A stretch of DNA of 64,000 nucleotides from Croceimicrobium sp965228705 (GTDB taxonomy: Bacteria > Bacteroidota > Bacteroidia > Flavobacteriales > Schleiferiaceae): contig NZ_OZ245832.1 of NCBI RefSeq assembly GCF_965228705.1, forward strand, positions 620,001-684,000. Direction: 5' to 3'. Positions within the stretch are counted from its first letter, which is position 1, and the number at the start of each line of letters is the position of its first letter. The translations under genes were made by a program, and so were the position numbers. A model generated the notes under the pieces. It saw only the letters and a program-made list of their open reading frames with translations. It was not told the origin of the DNA and did no database searches. Shown piece after piece: positions 8,446-18,006 of this stretch.

Positions 8446-9819
8446 ATGAATCATGATTTAGACCTCTTCCGAAGCATCGTAAATGAACTGATGAAAGAGG
8501 AGGAGAACGAACCGGTACTTCAACCCGAAGCTCCGGAAGCTCTGTTTAGCAAGCTTAATATTCACCTTTCGGAAGAAGGGATTAGCGACCAGGAATTTGG
8601 CCCTTTACTCAAGGATTTGGTGCTGCATACTCCAAGAACTGCTACCCGACGATTTTTTAACCAACTTTTTGGTGGCCGCAATTCAAAAGCCACTCTCGGC
8701 GACCTCCTGGCGGTAGTGCTCAATAATAGTATGTATACCTACAAAGTAGGCGGACCAATGGTGGGCGTCGAAAAGGAGGTTTTGAAACAAAGCGCTTCAC
8801 TTTTAGGCTATCCCGCGGAAGCGGATGGTACCTTGGCTCCCGGGGGATCCATGACCAATTTTATGGCCATGCTTATGGCTCGGGATAAGGCTCAGGAAAG
8901 TATTCGGGCCAAAGGAGTAGAAGGATCAAAAATGACCTTGTATACCTCCAAAGAATCGCATTATTCCATTCCCAAAAATGCCGCCTTTATGGGGATTGGA
9001 CGTGATCAGATTCGCTATGTGGATAGCGATGATCAAGGTCGCATGCGAGCGGATCATTTGGAAAAACTTATAGCCGAAGATCGCCAGGCTGGCTATCAAC
9101 CTTTTTTAGCGATTGCCACCGCCGGAACCACCGTTATGGGTGCATTTGATCCCATCGAAGCCATGGCAGATATTTGTGAAAGGGAAGGGCTCTGGCTGCA
9201 TATTGATGGAGCCTATTGTGGCAGTGTAATTTTTAGTGATCGTTATCGCGATCTGGTAAAAGGCGCCAATCGAGCGGATAGCTTTAGTTACAATGCCCAC
9301 AAAATGTTGGGAACGCCCTTATCTTGTTCGCTCATTCTCGTAAAGGATAAGCGTTGGTTGTACGAAAGCTTTGCCAATGATGCCGATTACCTCTATCAAA
9401 CCGATGGGGATGATTACAATTTAGGCAAGACCTCCCTGCAATGTGGTCGTCGAAATGATGCCCTTAAATTCTGGAGCCTTTGGAAATCAGTAGGAACGCG
9501 AGGCTTGGCCGAAATTGTCGATCGTCAATTTGAATTGGCCGATCATGCCTTGCAATACGTGAAAAATCATCCTGATTATAGAGTTTACAGTTATGAGAAC
9601 TCTCTTGGTATCTGCTTCAATTATAAGGATATACCAGCAGATTTGCTCTGCAATCAATTGTATGAAGCCGGAGAATTGATGGTGGGTTACGGACAGTTCC
9701 ACGGCAATGAGTTTGTACGTCTGGTAACTGTAAATGCCGGAAATGAAAAAAGCGATATCGACTTGTTTTTTACCAAAATGGAAGCTTTCGCGGATAAATT
9801 AAGCACCTCTAAAGTATAG
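8446..9819 (+). CDS. PLP-dependent group II decarboxylase, probable cysteine sulfinate (or glutamate/aspartate) decarboxylase
   Basis: A 457-residue fold-type I pyridoxal-phosphate enzyme. The cofactor site is visible: LHIDGAYCGS carries the Asp that contacts the pyridine nitrogen, and SYNAHKMLG the Schiff-base Lys (about residue 289), a variant of the NPHK motif; TAGTTVMGAFDP is also typical. Group II decarboxylases act on glutamate, aspartate, aromatic amino acids or cysteine sulfinate. The divergent cysteine dioxygenase makes cysteine sulfinate the most attractive substrate, giving hypotaurine. I chose the ATG at 8446 over an in-frame TTG at 8419 that sits in the likely promoter. The symporter gene follows after 3 nt, so they are co-transcribed. 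Confidence 0.85.
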   Translation: MNHDLDLFRSIVNELMKEEENEPVLQPEAPEALFSKLNIHLSEEGISDQEFGPLLKDLVLHTPRTATRRFFNQLFGGRNSKATLGDLLAVVLNNSMYTYKVGGPMVGVEKEVLKQSASLLGYPAEADGTLAPGGSMTNFMAMLMARDKAQESIRAKGVEGSKMTLYTSKESHYSIPKNAAFMGIGRDQIRYVDSDDQGRMRADHLEKLIAEDRQAGYQPFLAIATAGTTVMGAFDPIEAMADICEREGLWLHIDGAYCGSVIFSDRYRDLVKGANRADSFSYNAHKMLGTPLSCSLILVKDKRWLYESFANDADYLYQTDGDDYNLGKTSLQCGRRNDALKFWSLWKSVGTRGLAEIVDRQFELADHALQYVKNHPDYRVYSYENSLGICFNYKDIPADLLCNQLYEAGELMVGYGQFHGNEFVRLVTVNAGNEKSDIDLFFTKMEAFADKLSTSKV

Positions 9820-9822
9820 CCT

Positions 9823-11328
9823 ATGCTCATTAACCTCGTAGTACTCGGATTGTATTTCGCCGTTCTTTTTGGAATTGGCATTGCGGCATCACGCCGAATT
9901 AAAAATATGGACGACTACTATGCAGGGGGCAAAAGTCTAGGCTACTGGATGGTAGCCTTTTCGGCACGAGCAACAGGCGAGTCTGGATGGTTACTGATCG
10001 GCCTTACTGCCATGGGCGCCCTGGCCGGTGTTTCCGCCTATTGGGTGGTAGTAGGTGAGGTGCTGGGAGTAGCCGTCTCCTGGTTTTTTATGGCTAAGCC
10101 CTTTAAGAGGCTAACGGATAAATATGATTCACTCACCGTTCCGGATTTTCTGGAGAGTCATTTTAAGGCGAAAGGACATACCCTTAGAATGGTGGCAGCA
10201 CTTTGTCTGGCCAGCTTTGTCGTGATTTATGTTAGTGCCCAGATTGATATTACTGGCAAAGCTTTCGAGACCTTTTTAAATCTAAATTATTTCACGGGGG
10301 CCATAATCGGCTTTCTGATTGTAGTGGCTTATATTTTTATCGGTGGCTTTTTGGCGGTGGTGTGGTCCGATTTCTTTCAAGGCCTGCTCATGTTTGTCGG
10401 CTTATTAGCCTTGCCCGTGGTAGCTTATTTCGCTTGGGATCAGCATGCAGAGCTATTTAGTCGTTTGGAAAACATTGATCCTAATTTGGTGAATATATGG
10501 GGTGGCAATGAAGACCCCTGGATGCAAAGCGCTAAAATGTTGGGCTTCGCTTTTATCGGATTGGGCTTTTTAGGTTCGCCACAGGTTTACGCTCGTTTTA
10601 TATCGGTTAAGGATACCGCCGAAATTAATAAAGGCCGTTGGGTGGCCATTGCCTTTACTTTGATCAGTGATGCTGCAGCGGTGAGCATAGGATTACTGGC
10701 ACGAGCTTTATTTACAGATGCCGGTATGGACCCAGAATCTGCTTTAGGAATGAGTGGCGAAGACACTTTAATGGTCTTGTTAAATGATACCTTCCCGGCA
10801 GTAATCATAGCCATTTATATAGCCATTATCCTAAGTGCTATCATGTCTACTATAGACTCTTTGTTGGTAGTGGCCTCCAGTGCGATTGTGCGCGATCTGT
10901 ATCAAAAGGTCTTTCATCCGGAAATCAGCAATGATAAGCTTACGCGGATGTCGTCCTATATTACCCTGGCGATGGCATTATTGGCATTGGCGGTAGCGAT
11001 GTTGGTGGCGATAAATGTGCCGGGCAGAACCGTATTTTGGTTTACCATTTTTGGATGGTCGGGGATAGCCGCCACCTTTTGTCCCATGATAATCTATGCC
11101 TTATTCTGGAAGAAATTCAATCAGAGTGGGGCGCTGGCTTGTATGATTAGCGGCTTCTTAGCGGTACCCTTCTTTAAATTCTATGTGCAAGAATTAGAAG
11201 GTATTGGACCTTATTTTCAGGAGTTGGATGTAATGGGACCGGCTTTTGCCGTATCCTTTATTGTGGGAGGAGCGGTAAGCTTATTGAGGGCCAAAAAACA
11301 CCGTCACCTGGAAACCTTAGAAAAGTAG
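9823..11328 (+). CDS. Sodium:solute symporter (SSS family)
   Basis: A 501-residue polytopic membrane protein with about 13 hydrophobic segments and the SSS-family signature: the DDYYAGGKSLGYW stretch near residues 30-42, ATGESGWLLIGLTAMG in helix 2, and a GFxGxP-like GLGFLGSPQVYARF. It resembles sodium/proline symporters (PutP). It starts 3 nt after the decarboxylase stop, so an operon is near certain. That context allows a role in import of a precursor or movement of a taurine-related solute, but the family is too broad to predict substrate from sequence. Proline is the default homology-based guess. Confidence 0.88.
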   Translation: MLINLVVLGLYFAVLFGIGIAASRRIKNMDDYYAGGKSLGYWMVAFSARATGESGWLLIGLTAMGALAGVSAYWVVVGEVLGVAVSWFFMAKPFKRLTDKYDSLTVPDFLESHFKAKGHTLRMVAALCLASFVVIYVSAQIDITGKAFETFLNLNYFTGAIIGFLIVVAYIFIGGFLAVVWSDFFQGLLMFVGLLALPVVAYFAWDQHAELFSRLENIDPNLVNIWGGNEDPWMQSAKMLGFAFIGLGFLGSPQVYARFISVKDTAEINKGRWVAIAFTLISDAAAVSIGLLARALFTDAGMDPESALGMSGEDTLMVLLNDTFPAVIIAIYIAIILSAIMSTIDSLLVVASSAIVRDLYQKVFHPEISNDKLTRMSSYITLAMALLALAVAMLVAINVPGRTVFWFTIFGWSGIAATFCPMIIYALFWKKFNQSGALACMISGFLAVPFFKFYVQELEGIGPYFQELDVMGPAFAVSFIVGGAVSLLRAKKHRHLETLEK

Positions 11329-11330
11329 AA

Positions 11331-12176
11331 TTAGCTCTTACCTACCTTAGGGAAGGATTCGGCCAATAGTCGGATGCAAAGCTTAGAGTTAAAGTCGAAG
11401 TCGCCAGGATGCATTTCAGGTAGCATCATTTTAGCAAATTCCATCACCCGATCTTCCAGTTGATTCATATAATCTTGTTCGGGATGTCCGGTAACGGTAG
11501 TGGCTACCGAGATACGCTTAAAGGTGATCAGGTAAATCTTATAACCATTAAAGTCTACCCAATCCAGAGCCTGACCTTTACGCAATACAGCATCCTCCAC
11601 CATACGACGGATGGTATCCAGCATTAAAGAAGTGACTTCTTGATCGTCTACAGCATTATAGCGACTACGCATACCTAATAGGTTGCGGGCATCATTCTCA
11701 AGAACGAAGATGTCGCTGATCTGTACTTTCTCCTCACGCTTCTGTTTCTCCTCTACCTTAATGGGATCACTCTCAGGGAGATCAACCTTTTCACGGTAAA
11801 GCTCCGTAGGGTCTTTCAATTTGTTGATACGACCAAATCCGAGACGGTCGCGCCAGGAGCGAAAACGATTATTAAAATGCTCACCGATCATATCGTCTAC
11901 AATCGGATGCAATGCGGCTTTAATTCTTTCGGGGTTTTCCTGGATTTCACTTTCCAGGGTCTGATAAAAAAGATGTCCAAATTCCCTAGGGAAATCACGG
12001 CGGAAGCGCATAAACCAATCCATCAGGATGGGTTCCATGTTTTGCTCCAGTTTTTCACGAACCTTAATTTCATCTTCAAGGCGTTGTAAGTCACGCTCAT
12101 GGTCGTATTGCTGAGCGCGCTCTTCCCGAAGAAGCAGGTCTTTTAGGATTTCCAGGCTATTGGGTTTCTCACTCAT
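11331..12176 (-). CDS. Hypothetical protein with possible C-terminal roadblock-like domain
   Basis: A 281-residue soluble protein with no signal peptide. The first 60 residues are highly charged and helical (EERAQQYDHERDLQRLEDE), followed by a helical stretch with FPREFGHLF and a linker rich in Lys and Glu. The C-terminal 120 residues (from about QISDIFVLEND) have the alternating pattern of a small alpha/beta sensor-like or roadblock-like fold; this is inference. The start overlaps the end of the coiled-coil gene at 12169 by 8 nt, so the two are translated together and probably work together. I cannot name the family. Confidence 0.6.
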   Translation of the reverse strand: MSEKPNSLEILKDLLLREERAQQYDHERDLQRLEDEIKVREKLEQNMEPILMDWFMRFRRDFPREFGHLFYQTLESEIQENPERIKAALHPIVDDMIGEHFNNRFRSWRDRLGFGRINKLKDPTELYREKVDLPESDPIKVEEKQKREEKVQISDIFVLENDARNLLGMRSRYNAVDDQEVTSLMLDTIRRMVEDAVLRKGQALDWVDFNGYKIYLITFKRISVATTVTGHPEQDYMNQLEDRVMEFAKMMLPEMHPGDFDFNSKLCIRLLAESFPKVGKS

Positions 12177-13221
12177 CTAACAATTGACTTAATTGTTTCA
12201 AAGTGTCCTTGATGGCTTTTAATTTAGGATCTGCCTGCGGTGCTTGTTTGGCAGCTAATTGACGCTGCGTCATATCAAACAGGGCATCCATTTTAGCCTC
12301 CAGGCGAATGTTGTTTTCATAGATCTTACGCTCCAAATCGCCGGCCAGTTGCTTCACTTGGCTATCGGAAATACCGCTGCCACCGGGATTGTTTTGTAAG
12401 AAATTGATAATATCGTTTTCCAGAATATCCTGGATGCTATTGACGCGATCTTGTAATTGAGATTGCTGATTTTTCAGTTCCACCTGCTTTTGAGCAAGCT
12501 GTTCTTGATTATCAGCTAATTTTTTACGGCTATTGCTGGCAAAATCGAAACGCTCATTAACACGGCCGGCTAAACGCTCTACCAAATCTTGAACACCATC
12601 TTCAAAAGCTTCCTGACGCTGCGTCAGTTTTTGCTCCATTTTCTTAGGGTTCAAAGATTTGATTTTAGCTTCCAGGCTGCTTAAACGCGCATCTACCTTA
12701 GCTTTATCTTCAGGGCGCGCTTCTCGATCTAGGCGGCTCAATTTCTCTTGAGTAGCTTGAAGCTTTTCCTTGAATAGTTTAATGTCCTCAGACATAGCAT
12801 TGATCTGCGCTTTGCTTTCTGCATGCAGAGGAGTGCTAGCCTCCAGGTCTTTTTCCAGGGTGTTGATTCGTTCTTCCAATTGATTGCAAATTGCGGGATC
12901 GACTAAATTAAAGTCTTTTCTCGCATTCAGCAATTCTCGCATGCCCTTTTGTAATTCTTCACCAATAGGCTGAGAATTATTTCCACGCAGCTGCATTTCG
13001 GTTTTCAGTTTTTGAAGCTCGTTGTTCAGGTCATCAACGGTAGCTACAAGATGGCCGTTAGTAGATTCTACTCTACGGCTCAATCCCCGGAAACGGTTCT
13101 CCAATCGCTCGATCTGATTCCCTACCAGAATCTTTTTGATCGCTTTCAAGCGCTGCTCCTCTTGCGATAGCTGGGCAGGCTCTTGCTGATTGATATCTAT
13201 TTTAAATTCTCGCGCTTCCAT
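12169..13221 (-). CDS. Coiled-coil protein
   Basis: About 350 residues, almost entirely heptad-patterned coiled coil rich in Leu, Glu, Lys, Gln and Asn (e.g. AQKQVELKNQQSQLQDRV). There is no signal peptide or membrane segment, so a cytoplasmic scaffold or filament-like protein is likely. The ATG at 13221 was chosen over an upstream TTG at 13257, which would add twelve residues before a normal-looking MEAREFKIDINQQ start. It overlaps the downstream gene (11331-12176). No function is recognised. Confidence 0.65.
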   Translation of the reverse strand: MEAREFKIDINQQEPAQLSQEEQRLKAIKKILVGNQIERLENRFRGLSRRVESTNGHLVATVDDLNNELQKLKTEMQLRGNNSQPIGEELQKGMRELLNARKDFNLVDPAICNQLEERINTLEKDLEASTPLHAESKAQINAMSEDIKLFKEKLQATQEKLSRLDREARPEDKAKVDARLSSLEAKIKSLNPKKMEQKLTQRQEAFEDGVQDLVERLAGRVNERFDFASNSRKKLADNQEQLAQKQVELKNQQSQLQDRVNSIQDILENDIINFLQNNPGGSGISDSQVKQLAGDLERKIYENNIRLEAKMDALFDMTQRQLAAKQAPQADPKLKAIKDTLKQLSQLLDE

Positions 13222-13378
13222 TTTGGCTTCGTTTAGAATGCTTAACAAATGTGGCAAGGACTAATTGAATCTGGGAATCTATTCGATGAACGGTCAAAAA
13301 ATGCTGTTGATTTGATATTGGATGAAAATCCATTTAAATTGATGGTTTTAAATATAAAGGCTTTTTCAACAACAGTTG

Positions 13379-13386
13379 TATATTCG
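13379..13386 (+). promoter_or_regulatory. Putative -7 box, TATATTCG
   Basis: A 7-of-8 match to TAnnTTTG located 26 nt before the ATG of the prolyl isomerase gene, in the spacer between divergent genes. No clear -33 element. Confidence 0.3.
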
Positions 13387-13412
13387 CAGCCTTAAAATCC
13401 AAACTCAGATAA

Positions 13413-15590
13413 ATGGCGACATTAGAGCGTATCCGTCAACGTTCAGGTTTATTGCTAATTGTAATCGGTCTGGCCATGTTGGCTTTCATTCTTACCGATC
13501 TTTTTAGCTCTGGCAATTCTATGTTTCGCAATGATGCGAATATCGTAGGAGAGATTGACGGCAAAAAAGTTGATTACCGGGAATTTACCTCACGTATCGA
13601 GGAGCGTATCGCCCTCTTACAAAATCAGAATCCACAGCAAGCGGCCAATCTTTCACGTACCGTGGTTGCCAATCAAATTTGGACCGAGTATCAAGAACAA
13701 TATTTATTGACCGATAATTTTCAGGATCTGGGTATCGAAGTAACCAGCCAAGAATTATTGGAGCGTATTATTTCCAATCCACAAATTCAGCAACAAGAAG
13801 GATTCCGTGATCCTGTGACCGGAAAATTCTCACCTGCTAAATTGAAGGAGTATATCGATCAGATTCGCACTAATGATGATGATCAGGCAAAACAAGCCTA
13901 TCAGCAGTGGATTGGTTTCGAAGACGGAACTCGCGAACAAATCCTTAAAGACAAGTATTTAAACGCTGTGCGCAAAGGTATTTACATGCCTAGCAATTTA
14001 GCTGAGATGGATTACCAACGTCGTAATGAAGCTACCTCTATTCAGTACTTTGGATTGGAGTATGGTTCTATTGCCGATTCCAGTATCAGCGTAAGCGAGT
14101 CTGAAATGAAGGCGTATTACAAGTCTCACAAAGAAGATTTTAAAAGTGATAACAGCCGCGAGATTGCCTTTGTAAACTTCCCTGTGGAAGCTTCCGATAA
14201 AGATCGTAATCAATTGCGCGCTGAATTAGAGTCTTACAAAACGGCTCAAGTAATTAGCAACCGTGGTAAAACAGATACTTTACCCAGCTTTGCTTCTGCT
14301 AAAGATGATTCAACCTTCGCAGTAGGTCGTTCAGATCGTCCGGTAAATCCTATTTTCCGCACTAAGGATCAATTCAATGCACCATTAGACAGCATTCTCT
14401 TTAATGAGGAACTAGGTTTTGTTTACGGTCCTTATGAGCAAAACGGAACTTTTGTTCTTTCTAAGATTTCAGATATCACTGATAAGCCGGATAGCGTTCG
14501 TGCCCGTCATATCTTAATCACTTACCAGGGTGCTAATCAAGGACGTTCTCAATCTACTCGTCCTCCGATGGAAGCCAAAAACTTAGCCGATAGTCTTTTA
14601 GCCCTGGTTAAAGAAGATTCTACCCAGTTTGGTGCTTTGGCCATGGCCAATAGCGAAGACCCAGGTTCGGGTGCTAAAGGCGGTGCTTTAGGTTGGTTTA
14701 AGCCGGGTCAAATGGTACCTGCTTTTAACGATTACTGTTTCTATAATGAAGTAGACGATATCGGAATGGTTATTAGCCAGTTCGGTTTACATATCATCCA
14801 CATCCAAGAACAAAAAGGGGCTAATAAGGCGATCAAATTAATCGACATCGTGCGTGAGATTGAGCCTTCAGATGCTACCCGCGACAGTATTTACAATTTA
14901 GCTACCGTATTTGCTGCAAAGGCAAATGATACCAGCGACTTTGCTGCCTTAGCCGCTTCAATGGGTTATGCTGCTCGTCCAGCGGCCGGAATTGAGCCTA
15001 TGCAAGAAAGCATTTTGGGTATCGGTTCGAACCGTGAAATGGTAAAATGGATTCACAATGATGAAACTCCCTTAGGAGCGATTCAAATCTTTAGCCAGGA
15101 TAACTCCTCTTACGTGGTAACTCAGTTAACTGAGATCCGTCCTTCGGATTATTTACCCTTAGAATTGGTAGAAGATCAAGTAAAAGCTGAAGTAATTAAT
15201 GAGAAGAAGGCAGCTCAATTAAGCGAGCAACTGAAATCTAAGATGGGGGATAATATTGAAATTGCATCTTTAGCAACGGCCTTTAGTAAAACAGTGCAAA
15301 ACCAAAGTATCAATTTCGGAACCGCTACTTTAAGCAGCTATGGAACCGAGCCTGCTGTGATTGGTCGCGCTACGGCCATGGCTCCTGGAAGTCTTTCTCA
15401 GCCTATCGTGGGTGAGCGTGGAGTATATGTGGTTTACATCAACAGTCGCAATAAGGCCAATGAATTAAACAACTACGATTCAGAGCGTATTCGGGTTGAA
15501 ACCGAAATGGCCAATGCCGCTGCTACCCGTGTGGTAGAGTCCTTGAAAAACGAAGCTGAAATCGTTGATAGTCGTAAAAAGTTCTTCTAA
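13413..15590 (+). CDS. PpiD-like periplasmic peptidyl-prolyl isomerase
   Basis: A 725-residue membrane-anchored chaperone. One N-terminal transmembrane helix (about residues 11-31) follows a short basic cytoplasmic start, the topology of E. coli PpiD. A SurA_N-like helical region follows, and a parvulin (PPIC) domain lies at about 360-465, recognisable by ARHILITYQG, FGALAMANSEDPGS, GGALGWFKPGQMVPAF and FGLHIIHI. A second, degenerate rotamase-like region may follow. The protein would help fold outer-membrane and secreted proteins at the periplasmic face. It has its own promoter-like box and ends in a strong terminator, so it is probably monocistronic. Confidence 0.9.
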   Translation: MATLERIRQRSGLLLIVIGLAMLAFILTDLFSSGNSMFRNDANIVGEIDGKKVDYREFTSRIEERIALLQNQNPQQAANLSRTVVANQIWTEYQEQYLLTDNFQDLGIEVTSQELLERIISNPQIQQQEGFRDPVTGKFSPAKLKEYIDQIRTNDDDQAKQAYQQWIGFEDGTREQILKDKYLNAVRKGIYMPSNLAEMDYQRRNEATSIQYFGLEYGSIADSSISVSESEMKAYYKSHKEDFKSDNSREIAFVNFPVEASDKDRNQLRAELESYKTAQVISNRGKTDTLPSFASAKDDSTFAVGRSDRPVNPIFRTKDQFNAPLDSILFNEELGFVYGPYEQNGTFVLSKISDITDKPDSVRARHILITYQGANQGRSQSTRPPMEAKNLADSLLALVKEDSTQFGALAMANSEDPGSGAKGGALGWFKPGQMVPAFNDYCFYNEVDDIGMVISQFGLHIIHIQEQKGANKAIKLIDIVREIEPSDATRDSIYNLATVFAAKANDTSDFAALAASMGYAARPAAGIEPMQESILGIGSNREMVKWIHNDETPLGAIQIFSQDNSSYVVTQLTEIRPSDYLPLELVEDQVKAEVINEKKAAQLSEQLKSKMGDNIEIASLATAFSKTVQNQSINFGTATLSSYGTEPAVIGRATAMAPGSLSQPIVGERGVYVVYINSRNKANELNNYDSERIRVETEMANAAATRVVESLKNEAEIVDSRKKFF

Positions 15591-15613
15591 ATAGAGCTTT
15601 CCGCAATAAAATG

Positions 15614-15645
15614 AAGACCGTTCCTTACAGGGACGGTCTTTTTTT
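15614..15645 (+). terminator. Intrinsic terminator after the prolyl isomerase gene
   Basis: An 11-bp stem (AAGACCGTTCC / GGGACGGTCTT, one G-T pair) with a 5-nt loop, followed by a run of T, 24 nt after the stop codon. Confidence 0.88.
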
Positions 15646-15658
15646 ATGCGCTGCTTCT

Positions 15659-15666
15659 TAGTTTTG
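15659..15666 (+). promoter_or_regulatory. Putative -7 box, TAGTTTTG
   Basis: An exact TAnnTTTG match between the preceding terminator and the S46 peptidase ATG (18 nt away). An in-frame GTG at 15666 overlaps the box, which supports the ATG at 15684 as start. Confidence 0.45.
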
Positions 15667-15683
15667 TGCAAAATCAACTTTTA

Positions 15684-17909
15684 ATGAAAAGAGTTCTATT
15701 CTTCTTAATAGCCCTAAGCATTGGCGGATCCTTAACTGCCAAGGAAGGCATGTGGCTTCCTCATCTTATTGCCCAGCTCAATTATTCCGAAATGCAAAGG
15801 ATGGGTTTGCAAATCAGTGCTGAGGATATTTATTCGGTAAATCAATCTTCCTTAAAGGATGCCGTGGTGCATTTCAATGGGGGATGTACCGGTGAGCTCA
15901 TTTCGTCGCAGGGTTTACTCTTAACGAATCATCACTGCGGTTACAGCCAAATTCAAAGTCATTCTACCTTAGAAGATAATTACCTCAAGGATGGTTTTTG
16001 GGCCGCTTCTCGCGAAGAAGAATTACCCAATAGTGGCTTGTACGCAGCCATCATCAAGGAAATTAAGGATGTAAGTAATGATGTGCTGAAAGGGACCACC
16101 ACCGAGATGGCCGAGGCAGAGCGCGATTCTATTATTCAATCCAATCGTAAATTGCTCTTGGCCAAAATGAGAGAGGCTTATCCTAAGCTCGAATTTGAGT
16201 TAAAAGACTTCTTTTTTGGCAATCAGTATTTATTGATTAGCAAGACGATTTACAATGATGTACGCTTAGTGGGAGCTCCTCCCAGCAGCGTGGGTAAATA
16301 CGGCGCTGATACCGATAATTGGGTATGGCCTCGTCATACCGGTGACTTTTCCATCTTCCGTATTTATGTTGATGCCAATAATCAACCGGCAGAGTATTCG
16401 GCAGATAATGTACCCTTCAAACCTGCTCGTCACCTTAAAGTGAATATAGCCGGGGTAAGAGAAGGGGATTTCACCATGGTATACGGTTTCCCTGGAAGTA
16501 CTCAACAGTATTTACCGGCGGCGGAAGTGCAGAATATTGTAGAGCATTACAATCCTGCCCGCATTGCCGTGCGCGATAAGATCTTGATGATTCTGGATGA
16601 GAAGATGCGCAAAGATGAAGCTACTCGCTTGCGTTATGCCAGTAAATATGCGCGGATCAGCAACAGCTGGAAACGTTGGAAAGGTGAAATTCTGGGTATC
16701 GAAAGAACCCATGCTATCGAAGCCAAACGTGCGGAAGAACGACTTTTTGAACAAACTTGCAAGGCCATTCCTGAATTACAGAGTGAGCAACATTTAGTTG
16801 CGGAGATGGTAGACCTTTATACCAAGCGTCGTCCCATTAATATGGAGCGTTATGCTTATATCGAAGTAGGTTATTTCGGAATTGAAGCCTTCCGCCATGT
16901 ATTGGGTTATGGCAAATTGGTATCCCTTGCCGAAGCTGGTCGCAGCGAAGAACTTCAGGCCGAAGCCGAACGCCTGGCTAAGGTAATGGAGGGCTTTAAA
17001 AAGGATTACGATTATGATTTGGATTTGAAAGTAGCCAAGAACATCCTTCCCATGTATTTAAAGGCTATTAAAACAGAGCCCGGAGAAGAAGTGCGTGAAT
17101 TGCAGGGTCAGGGCATGAATGAGCAGATAGAGGAGATTGCCGAGATGTTTGAAGAGGCACCCTATTTCGCCAGCGACTTTAGCGAGAAGCTCTTAAAAGA
17201 TCCCGCCAAAATGGCTAAGAAGATTGCCGATGATGATCTTTATGAATTGAGCTGGGAGATGTACGATCATTATTTCCAGGTATTGAATGCGCGCAATCGC
17301 GAAATTGAATTGAAGATTGAAGCGCTCCAGGCCCGCTATGTTCGTGCCCTGCAAAGAGCCTTCCCTAAAAAGCCATTTTATCCGGATGCGAACTCCACCT
17401 TGCGTGTGGCTTATGGTCAAGTAAAATCCTATGAGGCGAGGGATGCAGTGCTTTACCAATCTCAAACTCATTTAAGTGGAGTAATGGAAAAATACATTCC
17501 GGGAGATTATGAGTTTGACCTACCACAGAAATTGATCGACTTATATGAGAAAAAGGATTATGGTCGCTATGGCAAGGATGGTGAGATGCCAGTTTGTTTC
17601 GTAGCAACCAATCATACTACCGGCGGAAACTCAGGATCTCCGGTATTGAATGCCCGGGGAGAATTGATCGGATTAAACTTTGATCGCGCCTGGGATGGGG
17701 TAATGAGTGATATGTATTTCGATCCCAGTATTTGTCGCAATGTAATGGTGGATCTGCGCTATGTACTTTTCATTATCGATAAACTGGGAGGTGCCACTTA
17801 CCTGGTAGATGAAATGGATCTGGTTACGGTGCATCCGGATGATCAAAAAGAAATGAAAGAAGAAGCGGTCGAAAGTGAGTCAACGGAGACCTTAAAGAAA
17901 GCTGGATAA
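15684..17909 (+). CDS. S46 family dipeptidyl-peptidase, DPP11 type
   Basis: A 741-residue periplasmic exopeptidase that removes dipeptides from peptide N-termini. The signal peptide is about residues 1-19 (cut after SLTA). The triad is recognisable: His in NHHCGY (about 84), Asp221 in HTGDFS and Ser650 in GNSGSPV. Arg668 in GLNFDRAW lies 18 residues after the Ser, the position that sets specificity in this family: Arg there marks DPP11 (Asp/Glu at P1), Gly marks DPP7 (hydrophobic P1). So an acidic P1 preference is inferred. ATG 15684 is preferred to GTG 15666 for the promoter and signal-peptide fit. The gene ends in its own terminator. Confidence 0.9.
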   Translation: MKRVLFFLIALSIGGSLTAKEGMWLPHLIAQLNYSEMQRMGLQISAEDIYSVNQSSLKDAVVHFNGGCTGELISSQGLLLTNHHCGYSQIQSHSTLEDNYLKDGFWAASREEELPNSGLYAAIIKEIKDVSNDVLKGTTTEMAEAERDSIIQSNRKLLLAKMREAYPKLEFELKDFFFGNQYLLISKTIYNDVRLVGAPPSSVGKYGADTDNWVWPRHTGDFSIFRIYVDANNQPAEYSADNVPFKPARHLKVNIAGVREGDFTMVYGFPGSTQQYLPAAEVQNIVEHYNPARIAVRDKILMILDEKMRKDEATRLRYASKYARISNSWKRWKGEILGIERTHAIEAKRAEERLFEQTCKAIPELQSEQHLVAEMVDLYTKRRPINMERYAYIEVGYFGIEAFRHVLGYGKLVSLAEAGRSEELQAEAERLAKVMEGFKKDYDYDLDLKVAKNILPMYLKAIKTEPGEEVRELQGQGMNEQIEEIAEMFEEAPYFASDFSEKLLKDPAKMAKKIADDDLYELSWEMYDHYFQVLNARNREIELKIEALQARYVRALQRAFPKKPFYPDANSTLRVAYGQVKSYEARDAVLYQSQTHLSGVMEKYIPGDYEFDLPQKLIDLYEKKDYGRYGKDGEMPVCFVATNHTTGGNSGSPVLNARGELIGLNFDRAWDGVMSDMYFDPSICRNVMVDLRYVLFIIDKLGGATYLVDEMDLVTVHPDDQKEMKEEAVESESTETLKKAG

Positions 17910-17925
17910 GCTTACAATAATTTAG

Positions 17926-17948
17926 CCCCGCCTTGTGCGGGGTTTTTT
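17926..17948 (+). terminator. Intrinsic terminator after the S46 peptidase gene
   Basis: CCCCGC/GCGGGG stem with a 5-nt loop and a six-T tail, 16 nt after the stop codon. Confidence 0.85.
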
Positions 17949-18006
17949 GTTCAAGGCCCTCTTGAATTTTATACATTGCTAGGTAATACTTACAATATCA
18001 GTCTTT

